Assembly (NCBI GenBank): GCA_964489055.1
Contig: CAZAXF010000001.1
Coordinates: 87,477-151,476, forward strand
Direction: 5' to 3'
Length of the DNA: 64,000 nucleotides
From: 66-474 sp964489055
Lineage (GTDB): Bacteria; Pseudomonadota; Gammaproteobacteria; Xanthomonadales; Rhodanobacteraceae
Below, piece by piece: positions 47,572-55,135 of the stretch; position 1 is the stretch's first letter, and the number at the start of each line of letters is the position of its first letter. A program made the position numbers and the translations under genes. The notes beneath the pieces were generated by a model, which saw only the letters and a program-made list of their open reading frames with translations, was not told the DNA's origin and made no database searches.

Positions 47572-49139
47572 CGGGCGGCCCGTGCCTTGCGGGTTGCGCG
47601 TTCGATCGAAACGACGTTGCCGGCGGGCGGGGATGTCGCATCTTCGCCGAACACCTCGCGGTACAGATCCTCGCCGTAGCTGGTTTCCTGCGGCGCCGCC
47701 TCGATCAGGTGGAAGCTGCGGGTACCGTCGGGCAGGCGTTCGGCGCGCAGGAACAGGGCATCGTCGTCGTGTTGTTGGTACGCATTGCGTGCAAACGTGT
47801 ACAGGTGCGTGACGAACGCCACCCGGATGCCGCGCTCCAGCATCGCACCGACGACCTGCCGGGCAAGTTCCGAGCCTTCGCGCTCGTTGGTCGAGGCAAA
47901 CGATTCGTTGGCCAGCAGCAGCGCACCGGGCCGGATCGCGTCGGCGATGTCGCCGATGCGGGCCAGTTCCTCGTCCAGCTTGCCGTGTTGCATTTCCGCG
48001 TCTTCCTCGCGCTTGTAGTGCGTGAACACACCACTGCACGAGGTGGATGCAAACGCTTCCGCGGTCACGAACATCCCGGCCTGCAGCATCACCTGCGCAA
48101 GGCCCAGGGCGCGCAGGAAGGTCGACTTGCCGCCCTGGTTGGCGCCGGTGATCACCAGCAGGTGCTTGCCGGTGGCATCAACGTCATTGCCGATGACTTC
48201 GCGGTCCATCGCCAGCAGGAGGCTGGCATCGCGCAGGTCGCGGGCGCGCAGGGCGGGGGCATCGTCCGCCGGCAGCGGTTCGGGAAAGCAGGTCGGTGCC
48301 CTGCGGGCGGCCAGCTGCTGGTGCAGGTTGATGCAGCCGACGTGGAAGGCCAGCTCGGCGCGCAGGGTTTCGAAGAATGCCTGGATGTGATCGACCGCCC
48401 GCGCCAGCGCGTCGGCGACGCGGGCGATGCCGCGATCGCGCATCTCGCCCAGGGTTTTCGCGCCGGTCAGGTCGCGCTGCGCGATCCGCACGGTCCAGCT
48501 CGAGGGGGTGTGCTCCAGCAGGCGCTTCCACCAGTGCCGGTCGCGTTGGTTGGGGCGGCGCAACGTGTAGCCTTCGCTCTCGCATTCGGGGCCGAGGCGG
48601 GCGCTGACCAGGGTGCCGTCCGGGAATTTCAGCTCGGCAAGCTGCGCATCCACGCGCGCCAGCCAGGCGTCGTCGAATTCGTGCTGCAGCATCGCGAACA
48701 GGTCACGAAAGCCTTCGGATTCGAACTGTGCGGCGTTGGCTTCGGCGATGCCGCGCAGCGCGCGCAGCCGGTGCATGAACATCTCGAGCACCTGGATCGC
48801 GCTGTACAGGATCGAGGACGGGTGGCGGCCCATGAAACCCCAGTAGCTCTTGCGCCGGTCTTCCAGGGCGGCGATGGCGAGTGCGTACATTTCACGCACG
48901 CACCCGGGATGCGCGATGGCATCGCGAACGGCCGCCTGCCGGTAGCGCACGGCCGCGGGATCCGCCTCGGACGCGCCCAGCAATGCGTGGGCGGCAACCT
49001 CGCTGATGAACGCGTCGCCGTCGGCCATCGCGGCCAGCAGGTTGTCGAGCGCGAGGTCGTGGCGCACGGCTTCGGCCTGCCGCGGCAACGGATGCTCGGC
49101 GTCGAACGGTCGCCCGGGATGCATCAGGCGGACCTTCAT
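47568..49139 (-). CDS. MutS-family ATPase (second of pair)
   Basis: 523 residues. It has a helical lever/clamp-like N-terminal part and a C-terminal MutS ATPase domain with Walker A TGANQGGKST (331-340) and a Walker B region LLLANESFAST (407-417). In standard MutS the second reads LLDE; here Asp is replaced by Asn. The mismatch-recognition domain I with its Phe-x-Glu is absent, so classical mismatch repair is unlikely. It overlaps both neighbours by four bases and differs clearly from the upstream MutS-like protein, which suggests a heterodimer. Confidence 0.88.
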   Translation of the reverse strand: MKVRLMHPGRPFDAEHPLPRQAEAVRHDLALDNLLAAMADGDAFISEVAAHALLGASEADPAAVRYRQAAVRDAIAHPGCVREMYALAIAALEDRRKSYWGFMGRHPSSILYSAIQVLEMFMHRLRALRGIAEANAAQFESEGFRDLFAMLQHEFDDAWLARVDAQLAELKFPDGTLVSARLGPECESEGYTLRRPNQRDRHWWKRLLEHTPSSWTVRIAQRDLTGAKTLGEMRDRGIARVADALARAVDHIQAFFETLRAELAFHVGCINLHQQLAARRAPTCFPEPLPADDAPALRARDLRDASLLLAMDREVIGNDVDATGKHLLVITGANQGGKSTFLRALGLAQVMLQAGMFVTAEAFASTSCSGVFTHYKREEDAEMQHGKLDEELARIGDIADAIRPGALLLANESFASTNEREGSELARQVVGAMLERGIRVAFVTHLYTFARNAYQQHDDDALFLRAERLPDGTRSFHLIEAAPQETSYGEDLYREVFGEDATSPPAGNVVSIERATRKARAAR

Positions 49140-50704
49140 GGCGCGATCCTCTCGATGAGTTGCGCGCGCGTGACGCGGTGCTTGTTCGCGACCGCCAGCG
49201 CATGGGCCAGCCCGTCGGCGGGCCGGCGTTCGATCCGGAAGGTGCGGATCGCCGGGTCGTTCGGGTCGATTTCCGCCACCATGCTGACGGTCTTTTCATC
49301 CAAGCTGGCGAGTTCGACCAGGAACGTCACGCACACCGCCAGCGCATCGAGCGTCGCGATCCGCGCCAGGACCCGCCGGCCCAGCCGCAGCGCGTCGTCC
49401 AGCGTGGTCGAGGCGAAGATCTCGTTGAGGATGATCACGCTGCGCGGCGTGGCCGCCTCGAGGATGCCGTGGATGCGGACCAGGTCGTCCTTGAGCTTGC
49501 CGCGCAGCGATTCGATGCGTTCCTCGCGCTCGAAGTGCGTGAACAGTTGATCGAACGGAAACAGCGCGGCGCGTCTGCCGGGCACCGTAAGGCCCAGCGT
49601 CGCCAGCCAGTGCATCTGCCCGAACATCCGTGCGAAGGTGGTCTTGCCGCCGTGGTTGGGGCCGGAAACGACCAGGACCCGCTCGTCGCCGTGCAGCGCG
49701 AAATCGTTGCGCACCACGGCTTGCCGCTGCGCGACGAGCTGCGCGGCCAGCGCGATGTCGAAGGCATCCGTGGCTTCCACGTGCTTTGATGCCGCGTCGA
49801 TTTCGGGCAGGCACAGCGGCAGGTCCGCGGCGCGCAGCGGAAGGGTGTACGCCAGCCAGGCAAGGAAGAAGCACGCTTCGCGGGCGAAGCGCGCGAGGGT
49901 CGGGTCGATGAAATCCGCATGTTCGCCACAAAACGCATCCAGCGCCGTGAACGCGTCCGGAAACAGCAGCGCGACCCGGTCCAGCACCTGCGCCTCGATG
50001 TGGTTGATGCCGTTGACGCCGATCGGGCCGCGGGCGGGCGTGTGCGTCTGCGTGGCCGTGTCGCTGCGAAACCTGGCGAAGGTCGCCTCGACCGCGCCGC
50101 TGGCTTCGGCTTCGTCCCGGAACGGGCGCACCGTGACGCTGTTGTCGCGGATCAGCAAGTCATAGCGGATCGCATCCAGCCCCCGGAGGTAGGCGGCGGC
50201 GTCGCCGGCGAGCTTGCCGAAGGCATCCGATGCAATGTACGCGGCCAGATGATCGCGCAGCGCGCGCAGGCCCGTTGATGTCGGGTCCAGGCGCTGCAGT
50301 GCGTGCGTGAGCTCCCGCGTCGCGTCGCAGTATTCGTTGGCGGCGCCGAGCAGCGCGCGCTTTCTTTCGTGGTCGTAGCGGAGTTTTTCGGCCCCGCGCA
50401 AGCGTGAGTGCGTGGCGCGCATGCGCTCGACGAAGGCCGTAACCACCTGTCGCAGCGGCGCGTGTTCGAGATCGTTCAGGACCGCCTGGCGCCAGCGGAT
50501 GGTTTCCGGATCCCTTGCGGGGACCCGGAAAAACGGCGCGAGGTTTTCCGCTTCCCAATCGGTGGTGACCGCCGCGACGACCTGGTCCAGGTTGAGGTCA
50601 TGGAAACAGGCGGGTTCGGGCGCGTCCTCGCGCACCGCATCGTCCGGACCATCCGGCCACAGGATGCTGCGAAAAGTCCCGCCGGCGGCTGTGCTCACGG
50701 CCAT
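49136..50704 (-). CDS. MutS-family ATPase (first of pair)
   Basis: 522 residues from ATG at 50704. GTG at 50698 has a better-spaced AGGAG site and is also possible. The C-terminal ATPase domain has Walker A SGPNHGGKTTF (347-357) and a Walker B region VIILNEIFAST (423-433), again Asn for Asp. The N-terminal ~330 residues are helical (lever/connector-like) with no mismatch-binding domain. It is the first gene behind a fluoride riboswitch. Crick-strand genes annotated mutS have been noted downstream of crcB-motif RNAs in earlier work, but what they do is not known to me. Confidence 0.88.
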   Translation of the reverse strand: MAVSTAAGGTFRSILWPDGPDDAVREDAPEPACFHDLNLDQVVAAVTTDWEAENLAPFFRVPARDPETIRWRQAVLNDLEHAPLRQVVTAFVERMRATHSRLRGAEKLRYDHERKRALLGAANEYCDATRELTHALQRLDPTSTGLRALRDHLAAYIASDAFGKLAGDAAAYLRGLDAIRYDLLIRDNSVTVRPFRDEAEASGAVEATFARFRSDTATQTHTPARGPIGVNGINHIEAQVLDRVALLFPDAFTALDAFCGEHADFIDPTLARFAREACFFLAWLAYTLPLRAADLPLCLPEIDAASKHVEATDAFDIALAAQLVAQRQAVVRNDFALHGDERVLVVSGPNHGGKTTFARMFGQMHWLATLGLTVPGRRAALFPFDQLFTHFEREERIESLRGKLKDDLVRIHGILEAATPRSVIILNEIFASTTLDDALRLGRRVLARIATLDALAVCVTFLVELASLDEKTVSMVAEIDPNDPAIRTFRIERRPADGLAHALAVANKHRVTRAQLIERIAP

Positions 50705-50746
50705 GCTCCTGCATCGCGGGAGCACGGGTGCCGGTCACGTCAGGAA

Positions 50747-50804
50747 CCACGACGTGCGCCTTCACACCCGGCTCCGGGTGTACAGGCATCATCAGCCGTC
50801 GTGG
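50747..50804 (-). promoter_or_regulatory. Expression platform of the MutS-operon riboswitch
   Basis: On the RNA, CCACGACG inside the aptamer (50797-50804) is exactly complementary to CGTCGTGG downstream (50747-50754). A perfect hairpin ACACCCGG-CTCCGGGTGT-like (50764-50781) lies between. This gives two exclusive folds, one of which breaks the aptamer. No U-run follows, so control of translation or Rho access is more likely than intrinsic termination. Confidence 0.5.
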
Positions 50805-50846
50805 CAGTTTGCCCGTTGCAGCGGGCGCGGAGGGGTGCCATCTCCG
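50782..50846 (-). ncRNA. Fluoride riboswitch (crcB motif) before the MutS-MutS-dynamin operon
   Basis: The RNA begins GGAGATGGCACCCCTCC (stem with an AUGGCA loop), has an optional GCCCG/CGGGC hairpin, then AACTGCC-ACGAC-GGC and TGATGATGCC. The loop GGCA can pair with the final UGCC, the pseudoknot that defines the class. The same elements in the same order occur in the riboswitch before crcB at 54579. A TAAAAT -10 hexamer lies about 10 bases upstream. Confidence 0.88.
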
Positions 50847-50855
50847 TGTGTGCGC

Positions 50856-50861
50856 ATTTTA
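50856..50861 (-). promoter_or_regulatory. -10 hexamer for the MutS-dynamin operon
   Basis: TAAAAT on the minus strand, placed so that transcription would begin about at 50849, just before the riboswitch. No good -35 box is visible at 16-18 bp. Confidence 0.45.
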
Positions 50862-50896
50862 CCGCAAACCTCGATGAAACGGACGTGAAGCGCACG

Positions 50897-51271
50897 CTAC
50901 GAATCAGACTCGGCATACGTGGCGTGGATCTCATGCACGCCCGGACCGGCACGGAACCGGTTTCCAAGAATGGCGTCGACGTTGCGGCGGCTGTCGATGA
51001 TCGCCGTGATGATCACGCGCCTGCGCTCGCACGTGTACATGACGCGCCACGGCGCTTCGATCAATTCCAGAAGCACGGGCTTCATTGCCAGATGCACTTC
51101 GGGCACCGCACGTCCGCGTTCGGGCATGGTAGCCAGCGAATCCACGCATGCGGCGATACGTTCGAAAACGGCCAGCGCATTTTCCACGTCTCCGCGGGCG
51201 GCGATGAATTCGACGATGCCTTGCAGGTCGTCGCGTGCGCCCGGTGACCAGTGTACGGCCCACTCAGCCAC
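50897..51271 (-). CDS. RelE/ParE-superfamily toxin
   Basis: 124 residues, with GTG at 51271 preferred; it overlaps the antitoxin end by eight bases. The RelE/ParE fold is seen in VHWSPGARDDLQGIVEFIA, then a helix, and the late strand VMYTCERRRVIITAIIDSRRN. The protein would either inhibit gyrase (ParE-like) or cut mRNA at the ribosome (RelE-like); the sequence does not decide. The partner antitoxin lies directly upstream. Confidence 0.85.
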   Translation of the reverse strand: MAEWAVHWSPGARDDLQGIVEFIAARGDVENALAVFERIAACVDSLATMPERGRAVPEVHLAMKPVLLELIEAPWRVMYTCERRRVIITAIIDSRRNVDAILGNRFRAGPGVHEIHATYAESDS

Positions 51272-51548
51272 GTTCGGGAGTGTGCCTTTCCAGTGCGGAC
51301 CGGATCTGCTTCTTGACCTTCGCATGGGGAATGCTGCGACCGGCGCGGTCGTCCGTCAGCGCCTGGTTGAGGCGCATCAGCAGGGCCGACTCGAAGCGCG
51401 CCCGTTCGAATTCCTCGTAGCTCTGCACCACGGCTACGCCACGCCCGTTCTGCGTCAGCACCACCGGCGGCTGTTTCTGCAGGCGCTTGATCCAGCCCGC
51501 GGCATCGTTCTTGAATTCGCTCAGGCTGATGATGGCTTTGTCGGTCAT
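51264..51548 (-). CDS. Phd/YefM-family antitoxin
   Basis: 94 residues. The N-terminal DNA-binding part IISLSEFKNDAAGWIKRLQ followed by PPVVLTQNGRGVAVVQSYEEFE is the Phd/YefM signature. The C-terminal half is charged and helical and should wrap the toxin. It precedes the toxin and overlaps it. It probably represses its own promoter through the imperfect palindrome at 51559-51580. Confidence 0.9.
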   Translation of the reverse strand: MTDKAIISLSEFKNDAAGWIKRLQKQPPVVLTQNGRGVAVVQSYEEFERARFESALLMRLNQALTDDRAGRSIPHAKVKKQIRSALERHTPERG

Positions 51549-51558
51549 GTCGAGTCTT

Positions 51559-51584
51559 CCGGTCCGAATTCAGTCCGGATTATA
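51559..51584 (-). promoter_or_regulatory. Toxin-antitoxin promoter and operator
   Basis: TATAAT lies at 51579-51584 on the minus strand, 30 bp before the antitoxin start. Directly after it is CCGGACTGAATTCGGACCGG, an imperfect palindrome centred on GAATTC. A -10 box next to a palindrome is typical of autoregulated toxin-antitoxin operons. Confidence 0.65.
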
Positions 51585-51672
51585 CAGCCAGGCCGTGGTC
51601 GTGGGCCGGACCCGGCCGATGCATGACGTCCCGCCGCGGCCACAGTGCACGTTGCAGGCTGATTGTGAATGG

Positions 51673-51737
51673 GTAGCGTGCACTCCGTGCACGTCACGTC
51701 CGGTCCATGCCCTCATCGTGCGCAGAGCGCACGCTAC
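51673..51737. repeat. REPIN-like pair of inverted GTAG palindromes
   Basis: GTAGCGTGCACTCCGTGCAC at the left and TCGTGCGCAGAGCGCACG-CTAC at the right, with both GTAG heads outside. It lies between the toxin-antitoxin promoter and the HEAT-like gene. The rest of this 218-bp gap shows no gene. Confidence 0.75.
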
Positions 51738-51766
51738 GGAAAACGCGCGCTAAGCTGTCCATCGGC

Positions 51767-52705
51767 ATGGCCGCCAATGCGCAAATCGAGTTGTTTCGCC
51801 GGGTCGCCGGATGGGTGGACGACCTTGCCGGCCATGAACGTTCGGAGCGTGCGATCGCCGCGCTGGGTGACACTGCGATCCCGGCGCTGCACGAGTACCT
51901 TGCGCGCGGGCCGCAGGTGGTGCCGCAGGCGCGCTGCTTCGCGGTGGCGATGCTGGCCCGGCTGCATGCACGCGCGGCCACGGGCGCACTGCGCGAGGTC
52001 CTGCGCATGCACCCGCTGAAATCGCTCGCGCCGCCGTACGCCGAATCCGAATACGTGGTCAAGAGCGACGCGCTGGAGGCCCTGGCGGCGCGTGACTATC
52101 CCGAACGCGCCGATGACATCGCGTTCGGCATCGACGAGCGCCTGCGCGTGGCCGTGGTGGCGGCCGGGCGACTGCGATTGCACGAACTGGCCAATGCGCT
52201 GGTGGACGTTCTCGGCGACGACGTGCTGGCCGAAGCCGCTATGGAGTCGCTGGTCGCGATCGGGCAGGGTGCGGGTGCCGCGATTGTGCCACGACTCGAC
52301 GCCTGGCTAAGTGCGGCGGCACTTTCCGCGCGCCGGCGGCTGGCCTTGGTCCGCGCGCTGCGGGTGCTGCATCACACGCAGGTACAGCCGGAGGCACTGG
52401 TGATGCGGCGCGCGCTGGCCGACGAGCACCCGGCGGTCGCCGGTGCGGCGGCACTGGTTGCGACGCCCGTGCGGCGTGATGCCGAGGTCATCGACGCGCT
52501 GCTGCACGGCGCGCTCGGATTCGACCCGGGCCTGGCCGACGACTGCCGCGGGGCGCTCGATGACGCGGGGCCCGGCATCACCGCGCCCGCCGAACGGGCG
52601 CTTGCGCGCAACGCCGAGCCCGACCTCTACGGCACGCTGCATCCGCTGTCATCGGAACAGCGCGGCTGGCTGCAGCGACGGTTGCGCGGGACGGATCCCG
52701 AATGA
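51767..52705 (+). CDS. HEAT-like repeat protein of unknown function
   Basis: 312 residues from ATG at 51767. It is built of Ala/Leu-rich helical pairs (ERAIAALGDTAIPALHEYLA, CFAVAMLARLHARAATGAL, KSDALEALAARDY), as in HEAT/PBS-lyase repeat proteins. No signal peptide, membrane segment or catalytic motif was seen. The C-terminal end overlaps the start of the next gene by four bases. A scaffold or protein-binding role is likely, but the partner is unknown. Confidence 0.72.
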   Translation: MAANAQIELFRRVAGWVDDLAGHERSERAIAALGDTAIPALHEYLARGPQVVPQARCFAVAMLARLHARAATGALREVLRMHPLKSLAPPYAESEYVVKSDALEALAARDYPERADDIAFGIDERLRVAVVAAGRLRLHELANALVDVLGDDVLAEAAMESLVAIGQGAGAAIVPRLDAWLSAAALSARRRLALVRALRVLHHTQVQPEALVMRRALADEHPAVAGAAALVATPVRRDAEVIDALLHGALGFDPGLADDCRGALDDAGPGITAPAERALARNAEPDLYGTLHPLSSEQRGWLQRRLRGTDPE

Positions 52706-53616
52706 ACGAAGTGAATGCCACGGACGATTCGCGGCCGGGCCGGGTCGACTTGCCCACTGCCCTGCGCGCGAAGGCCGGGTCCGCGGCAACACGTGCGGCG
52801 GACTACCTGCGCAGTCGCCAGTCGCCGGACGGCGGGTTCTGTTTCTACCGCTGGCAGGGAATCGAGGAGCCGACGCTGCACGACACCTGGCACGCGATCG
52901 CGGCCCTGACCCTGCTGGGCGTCGAGGTACCGCGGCACCGGGACGTGGAGGCATTCTTGCGCGCTTTCGATGCGGAAGGACTCGACGACCTGTTGCATCG
53001 CACGCTGGCGCTGGACCGCCTCGGCGTGGAACCCGGACCGGCGCTGCGCCGGCGGATCGGCGCGCTGGATGCGGCGGCGGCATTCAGCGGAAGTTCCGTG
53101 CCGCTGCACGCACGCCTCGAACGCGCGCTGCGCATCGTCGGCCTGCAGCGGCGCTTCGGGATGCTGCGCACACCGCAGGCGATCGCCGAGGGCGTACGCG
53201 CGCTGGCCGGCGACGACGGCTGGGGCGACAAGCCCAGCCTCACCGACACCTGGCTGGCGCTGGCCATCCTGGATGCCTGCGGCGCGCGCGGAGTTCCGGC
53301 GCACGTGCGCGCATTCGTGGAGGCGCTGCAGGTGCCATCGTTCGGATTCACCGACACCCGCGATTCCAGTTACGCGCAGCTCGACGTGGTGCACGCTGGC
53401 CTGCGCACCTGCGCGCTGCTGGCACTGCCGCTGCGCCACGCCGCCGATGCGATTGGTTTCGTGCTGGCCTGCCAGACCGACAACGGCAGCTTCGCCCGCA
53501 CCCCCGACGCCCTGCCCGACATCGCGCTGACCCACCGCGGCCTGCTGGCGCTGGCGGCGTCGGGCGCGTTGCCGGTGCCCGACACGCCCGGCTGGCGCGA
53601 TGATTGGGGGTTGTGA
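52702..53616 (+). CDS. Prenyltransferase/squalene-oxidase-repeat-like protein
   Basis: 304 residues with alpha/alpha-barrel repeats: DYLRSRQSPDGGFCFYRWQG, LHDTWHAIAALTLLGV, GWGDKPSLTDTWLALAILDA, FVLACQTDNGSFARTPD. The QSPDGGF and QTDNGSF motifs are of the terpene-cyclase/prenyltransferase repeat (QW-like) kind. The catalytic DxDD of squalene-hopene cyclase is not visible and the protein is half the usual length, so a cyclase is unlikely. ATGA overlap with the HEAT-like gene predicts a functional pair. Confidence 0.72.
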   Translation: MNEVNATDDSRPGRVDLPTALRAKAGSAATRAADYLRSRQSPDGGFCFYRWQGIEEPTLHDTWHAIAALTLLGVEVPRHRDVEAFLRAFDAEGLDDLLHRTLALDRLGVEPGPALRRRIGALDAAAAFSGSSVPLHARLERALRIVGLQRRFGMLRTPQAIAEGVRALAGDDGWGDKPSLTDTWLALAILDACGARGVPAHVRAFVEALQVPSFGFTDTRDSSYAQLDVVHAGLRTCALLALPLRHAADAIGFVLACQTDNGSFARTPDALPDIALTHRGLLALAASGALPVPDTPGWRDDWGL

Positions 53617-53715
53617 CGACGTCGGCCAGCGTCGGCGCCAGGAATGTGGTGGTCACCAGCAGGAACGATCGCGTCCAGGTCGACCACGAGATGGATCGTG
53701 ATCGGCGGCGTGCGC

Positions 53716-54051
53716 TCAATCGTTCTTGCCGGTTACGCCGAATACCGCTGGCAGCTCGGCGTAGGGGATCACGAGTTTTTCATCCTCGACCAGCTTGATG
53801 AGTTTTTCCGATTCCGCGCGCGAGACCAGAAAGTCCAGGCGGATCGTGACCTCGCCGGCCAGTTCGAAGAAGTGCTGTTCACGTATCACGCCGTGGCGGC
53901 CGAAGCCGGCGATGGCGCGGAATGCGGTGCCGCCGCGGATGCCGGATTTCCGGGCCTGCTCCAGCAGCCACTCGTAGAGCAGGATGCCGTGGTGGCGGCG
54001 GTTCTCGTGGACGAAGAAGCGCAGGTAGATGCCTTCGGTGCGTGTATTCAT
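53716..54051 (-). CDS. DUF190 protein (PII-like fold)
   Basis: 111 residues from ATG at 54051: MNTRTEGIYLRFFVHENRRH, GILLYEWLLEQARKSGIRGGT-AFRAIAGFGRHG, and a late VTIRLDFLVSRAESEKL. This is the DUF190 family, with a PII-like trimer fold, often beside crcB. It overlaps the crcB stop by four bases and so shares its fluoride control. A regulatory role on the fluoride channel is an inference. Confidence 0.88.
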   Translation of the reverse strand: MNTRTEGIYLRFFVHENRRHHGILLYEWLLEQARKSGIRGGTAFRAIAGFGRHGVIREQHFFELAGEVTIRLDFLVSRAESEKLIKLVEDEKLVIPYAELPAVFGVTGKND

Positions 54052-54440
54052 GCAATCGCCCTCGCAATGCCCTGCACCAGGAAGAAGCCCAGCAAGGTCA
54101 TGCCGAGCGAGCCTATGAGGTGCAGTCCGATGATGCCCAGCATCCACGCGTATTCGCCGCGCAGCAACAGCGTCACGGTTTCGGCCGAGAAGGTGGAAAA
54201 CGTGGTAAGGCCGCCCAGAAACCCGGTGAGCAGGAACAGGCGCAGTTCCGGGGAGAGCACCTGGAACTGCGCGATCAGAGCCATCACCAGTCCCATCAGC
54301 AGCCCGCCGAGCAGATTGGCCGCCAGCGTTCCGAGTGGAACGGTCGGGAAGATCGGGTTGAACCACAACCCGAATGCGTAGCGCAGGCAGGCGCCGAAGA
54401 AGGCGCCGAATCCGGTGGCAAACAATGCCGCAATACCCAT
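54048..54440 (-). CDS. crcB: Fluoride ion channel CrcB/Fluc
   Basis: Inner-membrane dual-topology fluoride exporter. The 130 residues have four membrane helices, GACLRYAFGLW with the conserved Arg, GTLAANLLGGLLMG with the conserved Asn, and the selectivity stretch TGFLGGLTTFSTFSAE. ATG at 54440 lies about 140 bases after a fluoride riboswitch aptamer, which confirms the function. Confidence 0.95.
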   Translation of the reverse strand: MGIAALFATGFGAFFGACLRYAFGLWFNPIFPTVPLGTLAANLLGGLLMGLVMALIAQFQVLSPELRLFLLTGFLGGLTTFSTFSAETVTLLLRGEYAWMLGIIGLHLIGSLGMTLLGFFLVQGIARAIA

Positions 54441-54461
54441 GTCGAATCCTCGGTCCCGCAC

Positions 54462-54488
54462 GAAAGGACAGCAGACCATTCGGTCTGC
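54462..54488 (-). terminator. Possible regulated terminator in the crcB leader
   Basis: GCAGACC-GAAT-GGTCTGC (54471-54488) followed on the RNA by TGTCCTTTC. It is a seven-pair stem with only a weak U-tract, 30 bases before crcB. In addition, GCCTGC at the 3' end of the aptamer can pair with GCAGGC downstream (near 54549-54554), offering a switch. Termination is not certain. Confidence 0.4.
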
Positions 54489-54578
54489 ACTGATGTCGTC
54501 CGAAGCGGGAAACCGGTATGCGCGCGCGGGGCCGTCGTCGAACGGCGACGCCTGCACACACCGGGTTGCCCGGTTCGG

Positions 54579-54626
54579 CAGGCATCATCAGCCTTGCGGC
54601 AATTCGGGGAGGAATGCCATCTCCCT
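54579..54626 (-). ncRNA. Fluoride riboswitch (crcB motif) before crcB-DUF190
   Basis: The RNA reads GGGAGATGGCATTCCTCCC, then AATTGCC-GCAA-GGC and TGATGATGCCTGCC. The GGCA of the first loop pairs with the last UGCC to make the pseudoknot. It is shorter than the aptamer at 50782 because the optional hairpin is missing. Position and downstream gene make the assignment very likely. Confidence 0.95.
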
Positions 54627-54639
54627 TGTGTCGCGGCGA

Positions 54640-54670
54640 ATGATAGCTTGGTTGCGCAGATCGGTGTCAA
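54640..54670 (-). promoter_or_regulatory. Promoter of crcB-DUF190
   Basis: A perfect TTGACA (54665-54670) and TATCAT (54640-54645) on the minus strand, with a longish 19-bp spacer. Transcription would start just before the riboswitch. Confidence 0.6.
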
Positions 54671-54687
54671 GTGACGTGAGGGTACGC

Positions 54688-55113
54688 ATGTTCAGCTCGA
54701 ATCACCGGCAGCACCTGATGGTGGCGTTCCGCAATCTCGACGCCGTGCTCGGCGAGGTGTCGGCGTTGCTGCAACCGGCCGCGCCGGGTGCGTTGTTCGC
54801 CGCGCGCGTGGATGACGTCGATGCGGATACGCGTCGCCGCGCCGAGGCGGCGATCGAGGCGACGCGCGAGGAACTTCGGGCGTTCATGGTGAAGCACGCG
54901 ATGCAGGTGCCGCCGCCGGATCATTCCGCGCGGCACGCCGCCAACGCGCGGCTGTCGCTGGCGATGGTCGAGGCGGCCGAACTCGGGCCGCGACACCTGC
55001 GCGGCTACGGCGAACTGGGCGAAGCCGAGGCCGAAGAGCTGGCGGGCCTGTCCGAACGCCTGCGTGCACGGCTCGCGGAAGTGGTCGGGACGCTGCCGGA
55101 AGCACCGCGCTGA
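54688..55113 (+). CDS. Small protein of unknown function
   Basis: 141 residues from ATG at 54688. It is helical and acidic (NLDAVLGEVSALLQPAAPG, RRAEAAIEATREELRAF, GELGEAEAEELAGLSERLRA). There is no signal peptide, membrane segment or catalytic motif. It is divergent from crcB, with the two promoters in a 247-bp gap. GTGAGGG before the start may be the ribosome site. I do not recognise the family; its link to fluoride is only by position. Confidence 0.6.
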   Translation: MFSSNHRQHLMVAFRNLDAVLGEVSALLQPAAPGALFAARVDDVDADTRRRAEAAIEATREELRAFMVKHAMQVPPPDHSARHAANARLSLAMVEAAELGPRHLRGYGELGEAEAEELAGLSERLRARLAEVVGTLPEAPR

Positions 55114-55135
55114 GGCATCCGCGACGTTTGGGCGT

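Noticed and set aside
47568..50704. Mismatch-repair MutS or MutS2
   Set aside because: No mismatch-binding domain, no Smr domain, changed Walker B, and a dynamin partner under fluoride control.
52702..53616. Squalene-hopene cyclase
   Set aside because: Half the normal length and no DxDD motif; only the barrel repeats resemble it.
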